From Bacteroidota bacterium (GTDB lineage: Bacteria > Bacteroidota > Ignavibacteria > UBA10030 > UBA8401): a stretch of 64,000 nucleotides of DNA. Positions 40,266 through 48,789 of the stretch are shown here, in pieces (within the stretch, counting starts at the first letter, position 1; every line of letters begins with the position of its first letter). The position numbers and the translations under genes are program-made. The DNA lies in the NCBI GenBank assembly GCA_041658205.1, contig JBBAAO010000001.1, positions 1,178,001-1,242,000 on the forward strand, in the 5' to 3' direction. The notes under the pieces are model-generated. The model had not been told where the DNA came from. It did no database searches and worked only from the letters and a program-made list of their open reading frames with translations.

Positions 40266-41750
40266 GTGCGTCATATTCTGTTACTTCTCTATAGTGTAAT
40301 TCTGCTGGCAAACGGCTGCGACAACGTTTACGAATACGTCGTTTTCCCGCCGGAGAGAACAGAATTTACGCTCATTCCTGATGAAGAATTATTAGCAGAG
40401 AAAGACACATCACGGTTCATCAGACTTAGTGATGATAAGCAAACGGTTATTTATGATACGAAAGACTACAAAATCGAGATCAAGTATCTTACTGATTATC
40501 ATTTAAACATGTTTGAATTTCCCGATCAGTCACAGTCTGCTCAGTTCTCCACCAATCCATTCACCTATGCTAATTGGATCGATCCTGATCTTGGATATAC
40601 GCCGAATAGGTTTACGGTCTTTAAGGTCACGATCTATAATTATGCCGGGGGGAAAATAAACTTCGATCCTGAGAATGTCGTTATCAAGACCGATCGCGGC
40701 GATGAATTGAACAGTTATGGAAGGGAAGAGAAGAATAGTAGGTACCAAAGTTTGGAAGGATATTTTAAAAAACGAAAAGGGACGTCGGGAATTGACGATG
40801 ATGTGTTTGAAAGCAGAATGGGTACCATACGCCGTGTAGTCCATTATTACGGTAAGCCGGTGTTCCGCGGAGATGTGCGCGATGGTTTAATCGTCTTTGA
40901 TCCATTGGTGGACGGTGTTGAACGGATTCGTATGACGTTCAATGATTTTGTTCTTGGATATGATGAAAACAACCAGGCGTCTGAGCTTACATCAATGAAT
41001 TTTTATTTTCGGCGGACACAATTCGAGTTACCGAAAAATGCACATCAGTTGATTGCAACACGTGATTCTCTTAGAGAAAAATTGGCAATACTGGAACTTG
41101 ATCCATCTGCCCGGCCAAACGGTATCGTAAACGTTGCCGTAAAAACAACTAATACATTACCCGTCACGGATCTGATGAAACCATTGGATTTGTATCTCAA
41201 CGAATATACAAATTTCAAAACGGCATATGTTAAAACTCCTATCGTTGCATCCGACATACAAGCGTCAAATGTTTTATTGATCATTGCCGATGAAGGCAGA
41301 ATGATATTTACGGAAGACCAAGAAAAACTAGCGGCTGAATTGATTAAGAAGGGTGGATTTATCATCGCTGATGAGCGATCTACCAACATTCAAAGTGAAA
41401 ACTGGTCTGCCATTAATAATTATATCACCAATGTCTCTTTTTTAATTGGGGGAAATGTTACAATAGGAAGAATTCCTTCAGATCATCCAATCTATACGGC
41501 TTGGAAAAAATTCCCTGAACTGCCTCCTGTTGACGGAGAACTGTTGAATATAGAGGGACGTCTGGTAAATGAATTTCTGTTAGGGTTATTTTATGAGAAC
41601 CGACTTGTCGCAGTACTTTCCAATAGAGGATATTCAATTGCGTGGGGAGAATTTAACACGCAGGAGATTCGTACAGGGAAAGATTTTACGCGGCAGCGGG
41701 AATTGCTTGCCAATATTTTATATTACGCTCTTGCATCGGCAAAAAAATGA
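40266..41750 (+). CDS. Lipoprotein with C-terminal DUF4159-like domain
   Basis: The GTG at 40266 starts a 494-residue protein with a lipobox (LLLLYSVILLANGCDNVYEY, Cys18). Residues about 30-265 are a beta-rich domain with no recognised family. Residues about 330-490 form a Rossmann-like DUF4159-type domain: NVLLIIADEGRMIFTEDQEK, LIKKGGFIIADE, RIPSDHPIYTAWKKFPELPP, FYENRLVAVLSNRGYSIAWG and RELLANILYYALA. The same order and key segments occur in the protein encoded at 48786-50186. It is presumably anchored in the outer or inner membrane facing the periplasm. It follows the large barrel gene by 2 bases and overlaps the next gene by 4. Confidence 0.8.
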   Translation: MRHILLLLYSVILLANGCDNVYEYVVFPPERTEFTLIPDEELLAEKDTSRFIRLSDDKQTVIYDTKDYKIEIKYLTDYHLNMFEFPDQSQSAQFSTNPFTYANWIDPDLGYTPNRFTVFKVTIYNYAGGKINFDPENVVIKTDRGDELNSYGREEKNSRYQSLEGYFKKRKGTSGIDDDVFESRMGTIRRVVHYYGKPVFRGDVRDGLIVFDPLVDGVERIRMTFNDFVLGYDENNQASELTSMNFYFRRTQFELPKNAHQLIATRDSLREKLAILELDPSARPNGIVNVAVKTTNTLPVTDLMKPLDLYLNEYTNFKTAYVKTPIVASDIQASNVLLIIADEGRMIFTEDQEKLAAELIKKGGFIIADERSTNIQSENWSAINNYITNVSFLIGGNVTIGRIPSDHPIYTAWKKFPELPPVDGELLNIEGRLVNEFLLGLFYENRLVAVLSNRGYSIAWGEFNTQEIRTGKDFTRQRELLANILYYALASAKK

Positions 41751-42370
41751 AAAATATTTATCGTAATATTATCCTGTGTTTAATTGGATTTGCGGCAATT
41801 GTCTTTGCAGGCGAAACACCGAAACCGATCAGTGTTGTGTTTCGTACATTTGCAACGGATAGTACAGATCTACAGCAATCATCTCCTTCATCTGATATTA
41901 GTGGTTTATCGGAACGTCGCACAACGGCGTTGTTATATTCATCTCTTATACCTGGTTCAGGCCAATCAATGCTTGGAGACACATACAAGGGTGTGGGAAT
42001 TACATTGACAGCATTCGGATCGTTGTTAACCTCAGTCATTTCTCATAATAATTTTATAGCCCGTAACGAACGATTAGATGCTCTTGAGTTTCAATATATA
42101 AATGCCGAATCGTGGATAAACGCAGAATACTATTATCAAGAAATGCGATCCGCACATGATCAAATGCGGAGAGATAAAAACAGGAGAGACCTGTTTATGG
42201 TTGTTACAGCAGTTGTGTGGTCTTTAAATATTGTGGATGTACTCTACAACACGGAAGATCAAGGAGAATCGTTGTTTTCGCTGAATCCTGAACAACATAC
42301 TATACCGGGATTACAATCTATTGATTCACCGCACAATCCTTTGGTTTCGCTTTCGGTACCATTAAAGTAA
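41747..42370 (+). CDS. DUF5683-type membrane-associated protein
   Basis: This 207-residue protein starts with an N-terminal signal or anchor (MKNIYRNIILCLIGFAAIVF). The centre has the DUF5683 pattern LLYSSLIPGSGQSMLGDTYK, then GVGITLTAFGSLLTSVISHN, followed by a helical charged stretch (INAEYYYQEMRSAHDQMRRD) and a second hydrophobic helix LFMVVTAVVWSLNIVDVLYN. Such proteins are widespread in Bacteroidota envelopes, without a known activity. Its ATG overlaps the upstream stop by 4 bases, and its TAA shares a base with the next start (TAATG). Confidence 0.78.
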   Translation: MKNIYRNIILCLIGFAAIVFAGETPKPISVVFRTFATDSTDLQQSSPSSDISGLSERRTTALLYSSLIPGSGQSMLGDTYKGVGITLTAFGSLLTSVISHNNFIARNERLDALEFQYINAESWINAEYYYQEMRSAHDQMRRDKNRRDLFMVVTAVVWSLNIVDVLYNTEDQGESLFSLNPEQHTIPGLQSIDSPHNPLVSLSVPLK

Positions 42371-42819
42371 TGATTATGAAAAAGATATTTTTAGCATCGA
42401 CATTGCTCGGACTCTTGTATTTTGGATGTGAATCCGAACGGAACCTTATTCCGGAAACGCACAACGATCGGGTGCCGGAAATCATCAATTTGAAATATTC
42501 AATCGATACCAATGCCGCATCGCAAAAAGTTATTACCATTACGTGGGCATACGATTCCGTTAAATACGGAACAAACAGAATTCAGGCGAACTTACGTGAT
42601 TGGGAAGTGTATCGAAGCGCCAATGATACCGTACAGCTTACCCCGCGCGGCAGACCTGTTTTTCCCGTCTGGGTGGATTCGTCCCCTGAAGTTCAACCAA
42701 GCGGAAACGATAGTGTCGTTATCTACTATAAAATATTTCCCAATGGATATGCGCAGAACAACATTCAATTTGTTGGAAAGCCAACGCCATTTATTAGAAT
42801 TGTTGTAAAAAAGAAGTAA
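42370..42819 (+). CDS. Small lipoprotein of unknown function
   Basis: This 149-residue protein has a lipobox (MIMKKIFLASTLLGLLYFGC, lipid Cys at 20). It may start at the second Met (42376). The mature part is a single beta-rich domain reminiscent of a fibronectin type III fold (VITITWAYDSVKYGTNRIQA, NLRDWEVYRSANDTVQLTPR, VIYYKIFPNGYAQNNIQF). It ends in a basic KKK. It is part of the packed envelope series and precedes the golvesin-like cargo gene by 29 bases. No family was recognised. Confidence 0.7.
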   Translation: MIMKKIFLASTLLGLLYFGCESERNLIPETHNDRVPEIINLKYSIDTNAASQKVITITWAYDSVKYGTNRIQANLRDWEVYRSANDTVQLTPRGRPVFPVWVDSSPEVQPSGNDSVVIYYKIFPNGYAQNNIQFVGKPTPFIRIVVKKK

Positions 42820-42848
42820 CACTCCATTCATCTTATAAGGAGATCCAA

Positions 42849-45566
42849 ATGAAAAATATTTTTACCATGTTCTTCGCAACCATGCTTGTTTTGGGTGCGG
42901 TCTCGAATCTTGGTGCTCAACAAGTACTCGATCCATCGAACTATTATACGGTGGATAATTCGCCGAATTCACCAACATCGCCGGCTAGTGACCCGGGATC
43001 AACCACAATTTCACCCGAGTATAATGAAGTGGGTCTGTGGTGGACAGGAGCCAGCGCAAGCGGATTTGGCGGCGGATATCGTCAAACATCGCAACTTGGC
43101 GGTATACCGATTGCAGGACGCTCTGCAACATGGACAGTGACAGTGCCTCCGGAAAAATCCGATATCTATATAATCTATAATTATGTTTTGCAGGCGGCAA
43201 ACAATGCTTCCAATGTGTTCTACAAGCTTCAATATGAGTTCAGCAACATTGTTCAGGATTCTGTGCGGCATGATTTACGTCGCTCTACTATTACCGTGGC
43301 AACTGTTGGTGTTGGCTCGTGGGTGCCTTTGATGATTGACACATTAAATTCAGGGAATTACAAAATAACCGTTGGAGGGGATTCGCTTTCCGGTTCAGCA
43401 ATTATGCGTGCGGATGGGATAAGAATATTACGCAGTTCATCAACGGGTGCAGATCTTGAATTTGGCCGCAGAACGCGCAACGGGTTTGATTCTGTCCGTG
43501 TGGGCGAGGTGTGGACAGATTCACCATTGGGTGTTATCACATACAAACAGATTCCGCTGTTTAATCTCGGTTCCACCACGTTGGTGGTAACAAATGTCTA
43601 TGCAACGAATTTGCCGAATCGTTGGGATATTAAACTTCCAGACAATGCAGCATTTCCGTTGAATATTCCTCCCGGCGGAAAAGCAAATGTGGCGGTAGGA
43701 TTCAGACCGTTTCAAGAAGAAAATATTATAGATACGCTTGTCATAGAGAGCAATGATTCTTTGGAAATGAAAGCGAGAATTCCGCTGAGTGGAAATGGAA
43801 TCAATTACAATTTTATTCTCAATGCAAGTATGACCAATGAACCAAATTACAATGCCCCGTTTGATAATTTAGGAAATCCGAATCGCCCTGAAATTGTCCG
43901 CACGGGAACCTGGGCCCCAAGCGGTACCGGAATTTCAGCTTTTCCATTTCAAATTGCCGGTGGAAATTTACAGGGGACATTCAGTTTTGATGCTGTTGCA
44001 TCCACAGAGTATCGATTTAAATTACCGGACAGCGTTAATGGTCAACCCGGTTCCTCGGGAAACTATTTTATAGAATTTGGAGCTATTCCTTTTTCAAGCA
44101 ATACTGATAATGCTCAGATAGAGATTATCCCTGCATTTTCCGTTGATACTGTTCGCTCGTCGTATAATGCAAGTGAGGCAATCATACCACCGTTCTTTTA
44201 TCCACTGGCAAACAAACCAATTTTTCTTAATCAGGGTGATTGGACTAAGGTAAAAATATTCCGTGAAGTTGCGCTCAACGCAGTCCTTCGTGCAGATTTA
44301 CTTCGTATTCGTAAAATACCTACAGGTGCAACACTTGCTGCTACTCCTCAATTGAACTTTGGCAATGTTTCTATCTATGAAAGTGTTAGAAATCTTGCTA
44401 AGAATTTTAGGTTGGATATTGAAATCAATAGCGGCGGGGAATCAGCATTGCGCATAGACAGTGTTGTCATTCTGAATCCACGATTTTATAAATTTGTTGA
44501 CAAGCCCCAATTTCCAATATTGTTGGCTGCTGTCAATGGTTCTGAAAAACTTACTGTTGAATTCCTTCCAGATACAATCGCCGGTACGTTAAGTACAACA
44601 GCTCGAGTGTATTCCAACGATTCTACCAAAAGCCCATATTCAATTCTGTTAACAGGAGCAGGTGTTGGGACAGGAGTTGTCGTGGAAGAAAATGATGTTG
44701 AAGCAGCTTACACATTTCCACAAAATCCCGTTATCTTCCCGGATTTTGCCAATATGAACAAGTGGCAAGTATCTACTACTGGCGGCAGCGGTGGTGCAAC
44801 AATGCTGGGATATATTTATAACCTTAACGGCGATCCTGCGTTGCCGAACAAAGCATCGTATGTTGAATACTTCCCAAAAATTCCGGTATTGGATGGAGGT
44901 TCACCTGGTTTAGATACTTTTAATGTGTATGCTCGAGTCCCGGTCGGTTCGTCAAATTCATCTCCGAGAGTAATCTATAAAGTATTCCAAGGTGCCGGAA
45001 AAGAAGTACAGATTGATACGATCAACCAAAACAATCGCGGTGCAGATCGCGTGTTCTTAGGAAGATCAGTTTTCTTGCGTTCAAACTCGAGAGATGCGCA
45101 TGGCACAGGAGCAATCAATGGGTATATTCGACTCGAAAATGATACGGCATTAGTGAGCGAATATTACAAGGATTCGCTGGTTAATCGGGCGCGCAAAGAC
45201 AGTTTTGTTGTCCGTGCAGATGCGATTATCTTACAAGAGGCAACACTTGTGGTAGGAGTTGAATATGAAGTACTACCGGATGTTCCGAACACATATTCAT
45301 TAAGTCAAAATTACCCAAATCCATTCAACCCGACAACCAAAATTCAGTTTGGAGTGCCGATGACTGGTAATGTTGAATTGAGAATTTATGATGTTCTTGG
45401 CAGAGAGGTTCGCCGTTTGGTGAATGAACAATATGATGCGGGAATGTACTCTGTTCAATGGGATGGGAAAAACAGTCTTGGGAAACAAGTTTCCACAGGA
45501 ATGTATATCTATCAAATCCGTGCAGGACAATTTGTCCAAACAAAAAAAATGTTGCTCTTGAAATAG
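42849..45566 (+). CDS. Large secreted T9SS cargo with golvesin-like and ASPM/HYDIN-type beta domains
   Basis: This 905-residue protein has a signal peptide (MKNIFTMFFATMLVLGAVSN) and a strong AAGGAGA ribosome site. Residues about 30-190 resemble a golvesin C-terminal-like domain (RSATWTVTVPPEKSDIYIIY, then KLQYEF, and GNYKITVGGDSLSGSAIMRA DGIR-type ending). Residues about 195-310 look like an abnormal-spindle/choice-of-anchor beta domain (NLGSTTLVVTNVYATNLPNR, VAVGFRPFQEENIIDTLVIE). A second golvesin-like unit and a second anchor-type domain follow. The C-terminus is a T9SS type A sorting domain (YSLSQNYPNPFNPTTKIQFG to FVQTKKMLLLK). It is probably a structural or adhesive surface protein. 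A strong terminator follows. Confidence 0.82.
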   Translation: MKNIFTMFFATMLVLGAVSNLGAQQVLDPSNYYTVDNSPNSPTSPASDPGSTTISPEYNEVGLWWTGASASGFGGGYRQTSQLGGIPIAGRSATWTVTVPPEKSDIYIIYNYVLQAANNASNVFYKLQYEFSNIVQDSVRHDLRRSTITVATVGVGSWVPLMIDTLNSGNYKITVGGDSLSGSAIMRADGIRILRSSSTGADLEFGRRTRNGFDSVRVGEVWTDSPLGVITYKQIPLFNLGSTTLVVTNVYATNLPNRWDIKLPDNAAFPLNIPPGGKANVAVGFRPFQEENIIDTLVIESNDSLEMKARIPLSGNGINYNFILNASMTNEPNYNAPFDNLGNPNRPEIVRTGTWAPSGTGISAFPFQIAGGNLQGTFSFDAVASTEYRFKLPDSVNGQPGSSGNYFIEFGAIPFSSNTDNAQIEIIPAFSVDTVRSSYNASEAIIPPFFYPLANKPIFLNQGDWTKVKIFREVALNAVLRADLLRIRKIPTGATLAATPQLNFGNVSIYESVRNLAKNFRLDIEINSGGESALRIDSVVILNPRFYKFVDKPQFPILLAAVNGSEKLTVEFLPDTIAGTLSTTARVYSNDSTKSPYSILLTGAGVGTGVVVEENDVEAAYTFPQNPVIFPDFANMNKWQVSTTGGSGGATMLGYIYNLNGDPALPNKASYVEYFPKIPVLDGGSPGLDTFNVYARVPVGSSNSSPRVIYKVFQGAGKEVQIDTINQNNRGADRVFLGRSVFLRSNSRDAHGTGAINGYIRLENDTALVSEYYKDSLVNRARKDSFVVRADAIILQEATLVVGVEYEVLPDVPNTYSLSQNYPNPFNPTTKIQFGVPMTGNVELRIYDVLGREVRRLVNEQYDAGMYSVQWDGKNSLGKQVSTGMYIYQIRAGQFVQTKKMLLLK

Positions 45567-45582
45567 TATCAAGTTTTTAATG

Positions 45583-45634
45583 AAAAGTAGTCAGTAGTCG
45601 CAACGGATGATGGACTATTGACTACTTTTTGTTT
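45583..45634 (+). terminator. Long-stem terminator at the end of the first envelope transcription unit
   Basis: Arms AAAAGTAGTCAGTAGTC (45583-45599) and GACTATTGACTACTTTT (45613-45629) pair over 17 positions with one G-T wobble and a 13-base loop, followed by TTTT-rich sequence. It separates the nadE-to-cargo unit from the TPR gene. Confidence 0.82.
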
Positions 45635-45648
45635 TCTATGGCGGACGA

Positions 45649-48600
45649 ATGTCATTTCAAGTAATCATTTCAATTTTAATTGCTGTCGGTAGTCTTGCGT
45701 ATTTTATTCCAACGCCTCAGGAATTACGCGATTCGTTTGTTGCGGGGCAGAATTATTTTGCCGCACGAAACTACCCGAAAGCAATCGAACAGTATGAAAA
45801 AGTGCTTGCGACAGAGAGTGATTTACTCTCCGCTGATAGTGTTCGCGTAACATTATTGAATGGTGAATTAAATGTTGGTGTCCGTTCAGCTTCGTTATAC
45901 CAAAAAGCCAATTCGTACCGCACCATGGGAATGATCGATTCTGCAATTGCAACATTTCGTATTGCAGTCAATCGGACCGATTCCCCAAAACTTCCTGTGT
46001 TATCGCGTTATCAAATCTATGATCTCTTTTTTCAAAAAAAGGAGTACGACAGTGCAATTACTGCTGCCCGTGATTTAATCCGACAGCATCCGTTCGATGA
46101 GAAGGTCGAACAAGCACATTATGATATCGGATGGGCATTTCGTTTTTTGTTACACTATGACAGTTCATCGGCATCTTTTCAGCATCTCATTGATACCTAT
46201 TCGGAAAGCACATTTCGCGTCAGAGCGATGTATCAGATTGGACAGAACGCTCTTGATGCTAACAAGCTGAATGATGCCATTATTGCCTTCTCAATTCTGG
46301 TCAACCAGTATAAACCAGAATCATTTTCTCGGACCGATTTTCAAAATATGGAGCTTCGAGCAAATCGCGAACGCCAGATTTTTGATGCTGCGTCGAATCG
46401 TGAAGAAGATAATATGAATCTTGAGCTGGTGTCAAAAGGAGAGTTCAAAATAGCGGAAGCATATGAACGTCTCAATACGATTGATTCTGCCGTCGCCAGA
46501 TATCGGTATATCATTCGGACATATACGCTTCTTCCAACGTTGATTGAGATTTCCTATATCCGTTGGGCAGAGTTAATGTTGAAAGTACGTGGATTAGACC
46601 AAGCAATGTTAGTATATCAAGGTGCAATTGACGAAAATTTTCAAAATAAAGTATTTCAAGCTCGGATGCAGTACAAAATCGCAAGAACGCTTCAGGATCA
46701 AAAAGAATTTGAACGTTCAGCGAGGGCCTATGATTTTTTTGTCAAAGCATATCAAGAGTTTGCTGATCTGGCAGAATTTTCACTGGAAAATGCCCGATTT
46801 TTTTCCGTGTTAAATTATAATGCGGCAAAAAATTACCAAAGTGTTATTGTTTCATCGGATTCATTTTTAACCAATCATGCCGGAAGTGAATTTTCGGCAA
46901 AAGCACTAATTCTCCGCGGCAATGCCTTCTTAAGTCTGCGGAAATTTAACAATGCCCGCGAATCATTTCGTACCGTTTCCGATACATATCCCTCTGCGGA
47001 GGAAGCACCGCATGCACGAATGCAGTTCGCAAAAACGTACTATGATGAAAAACGTTATCCGGATGCTATTGCTGAATACAAAATACTTTCCGGTTCAATC
47101 AGTGTGGAACAGCTTCGAAGTGAAATTCAATATTATTTAGGCATGGCTCAATTTTATGTTGGACAAGTGGATAGCGCTGTTATCTCATTGCAACAAGTGC
47201 GTCCGACTTCTCAGTTCTATCCATTTGCCTTCGGCCGCATTACAAAAATTTATGTTTCGCTAAATAAATTTGTTGAAGGCGAGGAATTTATTTCGAGAAT
47301 TATTAGTGAGCTTCCTGATTCCTCACAATTCAAACCGTATGCTCATCTAACGTTCGGTGAATTGCTAGCCGCTTCCGGCAAATTTGATAAGGCTGTCGAA
47401 GAAATGGCCATTGTGCTCAGTGATACTTCTGTGGTGGAAAATGCACGGCTCCAAGCAAGGTTTGCCCGCGGTGCGTTGTTTCAACAAACAAAAAAATATA
47501 CTGAAGCGATTGAAGATTTGGAATATTGTCTGAAACAATCGGCATTTGCTGAAAACTTTCCTGCCTCAGTTCCATCCGCCAATGAAAAACTTGCCTTATC
47601 GTATCTTGGAATAGGAAAGAAAAAAGAAGCCATCGAAAAAATTGAAACACTGTTAAAGCAAGTAACAACGCAGTCATTACGGGTAAAATACCTTTCATCA
47701 TTAACAGAATTATTTGTTCAAGTGAATGATTATCAAAATGTTGTTGAATATGGTAATCAGGTTATCCATGCGGATAGTGCTGATGATAATTCACGCGCAA
47801 AAGCATTTGCAGCACTCTCGAATGCATATGGTAATCTTGGCAATCTCGACAAAGTTGTGGAAACAATGCACGAAGCAGCCGATACGCTTACTTCTCATCC
47901 ATACATCAAAGACATCCTATGGCAAACGGCAGATCTGATGTTTGAAGGAGAAGGATTCCAACATGCAGAAAAATTATATGCCATCTATCTCGAAAAATTT
48001 CCATTGGATCCAAAAAGTGAAGATGCTTTATATAATAGATCAATCAGTTTGGTGAACATTGGTAAAGTTGACGAAGGCGTTGCACTCAAGAGACGGTATA
48101 TCCGTGATTATCCAACCAATTCCCGAATTGCCCAAACGCAATACGAAATAGCTGAGACATATTATAATGCCGAACGGTTTGATCTTGCGGCACAGGAGTA
48201 TGCTCATACGGCAAAAGATTATCCACAATCAGAATATGCTGTGACCGCAGCATATAACAAAGCATGGTGCTATTATCGGATGGGTGATACATTGAAGATG
48301 GTTGAAGAATTGAATCGGTTTGTCCGGACATTCCCGAACAGCACTCAAGCGCCCGATGCCCAATTTAGTATTGCGGATTTTTATTATAACAATAAAGAAT
48401 ACGAAAAAGCCAAGAAAGCATATCAAACGATCGTAGATAAGTATCCGGCGTACACAAGAATTGAGGAGGCAAAAGGACTTGTGCATGAGTTGGATCAGAT
48501 CAATTCATTCCAGGAATACGCCAGAGCAATGATCTATTTTGACAATCAGGATTTTAAGCGTGCGATACCAATGTTGGAAGAGGTAATTAAAAAATATCCT

Positions 48601-48789
48601 GATGCGGATGTGCGATATGCCAGTGAAGCAAATATTGCCTCGGCTTATTCTGAACTGGGCGATAAGAAAAAAGCATTGGAGATATTCAATAAGATTATAG
48701 AAAAATATTCCGGAACGGCTCAGGCGCAGATGATCGTATTCTTTGCTGAACAACATAAACGGTGGCTGGAATCAAAACAGAATCAATGA
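45649..48789 (+). CDS. Large tetratricopeptide-repeat protein, envelope-associated
   Basis: This 1046-residue protein has a short hydrophobic N-terminus (FQVIISILIAVGSLAYFIPT), read as a signal or anchor. The rest is a series of about 20 TPR-like helical pairs, for example NYFAARNYPKAIEQYEKVLA, LNDAIIAFSILVNQYKPESF, KYTEAIEDLEYCLKQSAFAE, RFDLAAQEYAHTAKDYPQSE and DKKKALEIFNKIIEKYSGTA. Such arrays act as protein-binding scaffolds in envelope assembly. Its stop overlaps the start of the TonB-like/DUF4159 gene (ATGA), so the two products are made together and may interact. Confidence 0.85.
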   Translation: MSFQVIISILIAVGSLAYFIPTPQELRDSFVAGQNYFAARNYPKAIEQYEKVLATESDLLSADSVRVTLLNGELNVGVRSASLYQKANSYRTMGMIDSAIATFRIAVNRTDSPKLPVLSRYQIYDLFFQKKEYDSAITAARDLIRQHPFDEKVEQAHYDIGWAFRFLLHYDSSSASFQHLIDTYSESTFRVRAMYQIGQNALDANKLNDAIIAFSILVNQYKPESFSRTDFQNMELRANRERQIFDAASNREEDNMNLELVSKGEFKIAEAYERLNTIDSAVARYRYIIRTYTLLPTLIEISYIRWAELMLKVRGLDQAMLVYQGAIDENFQNKVFQARMQYKIARTLQDQKEFERSARAYDFFVKAYQEFADLAEFSLENARFFSVLNYNAAKNYQSVIVSSDSFLTNHAGSEFSAKALILRGNAFLSLRKFNNARESFRTVSDTYPSAEEAPHARMQFAKTYYDEKRYPDAIAEYKILSGSISVEQLRSEIQYYLGMAQFYVGQVDSAVISLQQVRPTSQFYPFAFGRITKIYVSLNKFVEGEEFISRIISELPDSSQFKPYAHLTFGELLAASGKFDKAVEEMAIVLSDTSVVENARLQARFARGALFQQTKKYTEAIEDLEYCLKQSAFAENFPASVPSANEKLALSYLGIGKKKEAIEKIETLLKQVTTQSLRVKYLSSLTELFVQVNDYQNVVEYGNQVIHADSADDNSRAKAFAALSNAYGNLGNLDKVVETMHEAADTLTSHPYIKDILWQTADLMFEGEGFQHAEKLYAIYLEKFPLDPKSEDALYNRSISLVNIGKVDEGVALKRRYIRDYPTNSRIAQTQYEIAETYYNAERFDLAAQEYAHTAKDYPQSEYAVTAAYNKAWCYYRMGDTLKMVEELNRFVRTFPNSTQAPDAQFSIADFYYNNKEYEKAKKAYQTIVDKYPAYTRIEEAKGLVHELDQINSFQEYARAMIYFDNQDFKRAIPMLEEVIKKYPDADVRYASEANIASAYSELGDKKKALEIFNKIIEKYSGTAQAQMIVFFAEQHKRWLESKQNQ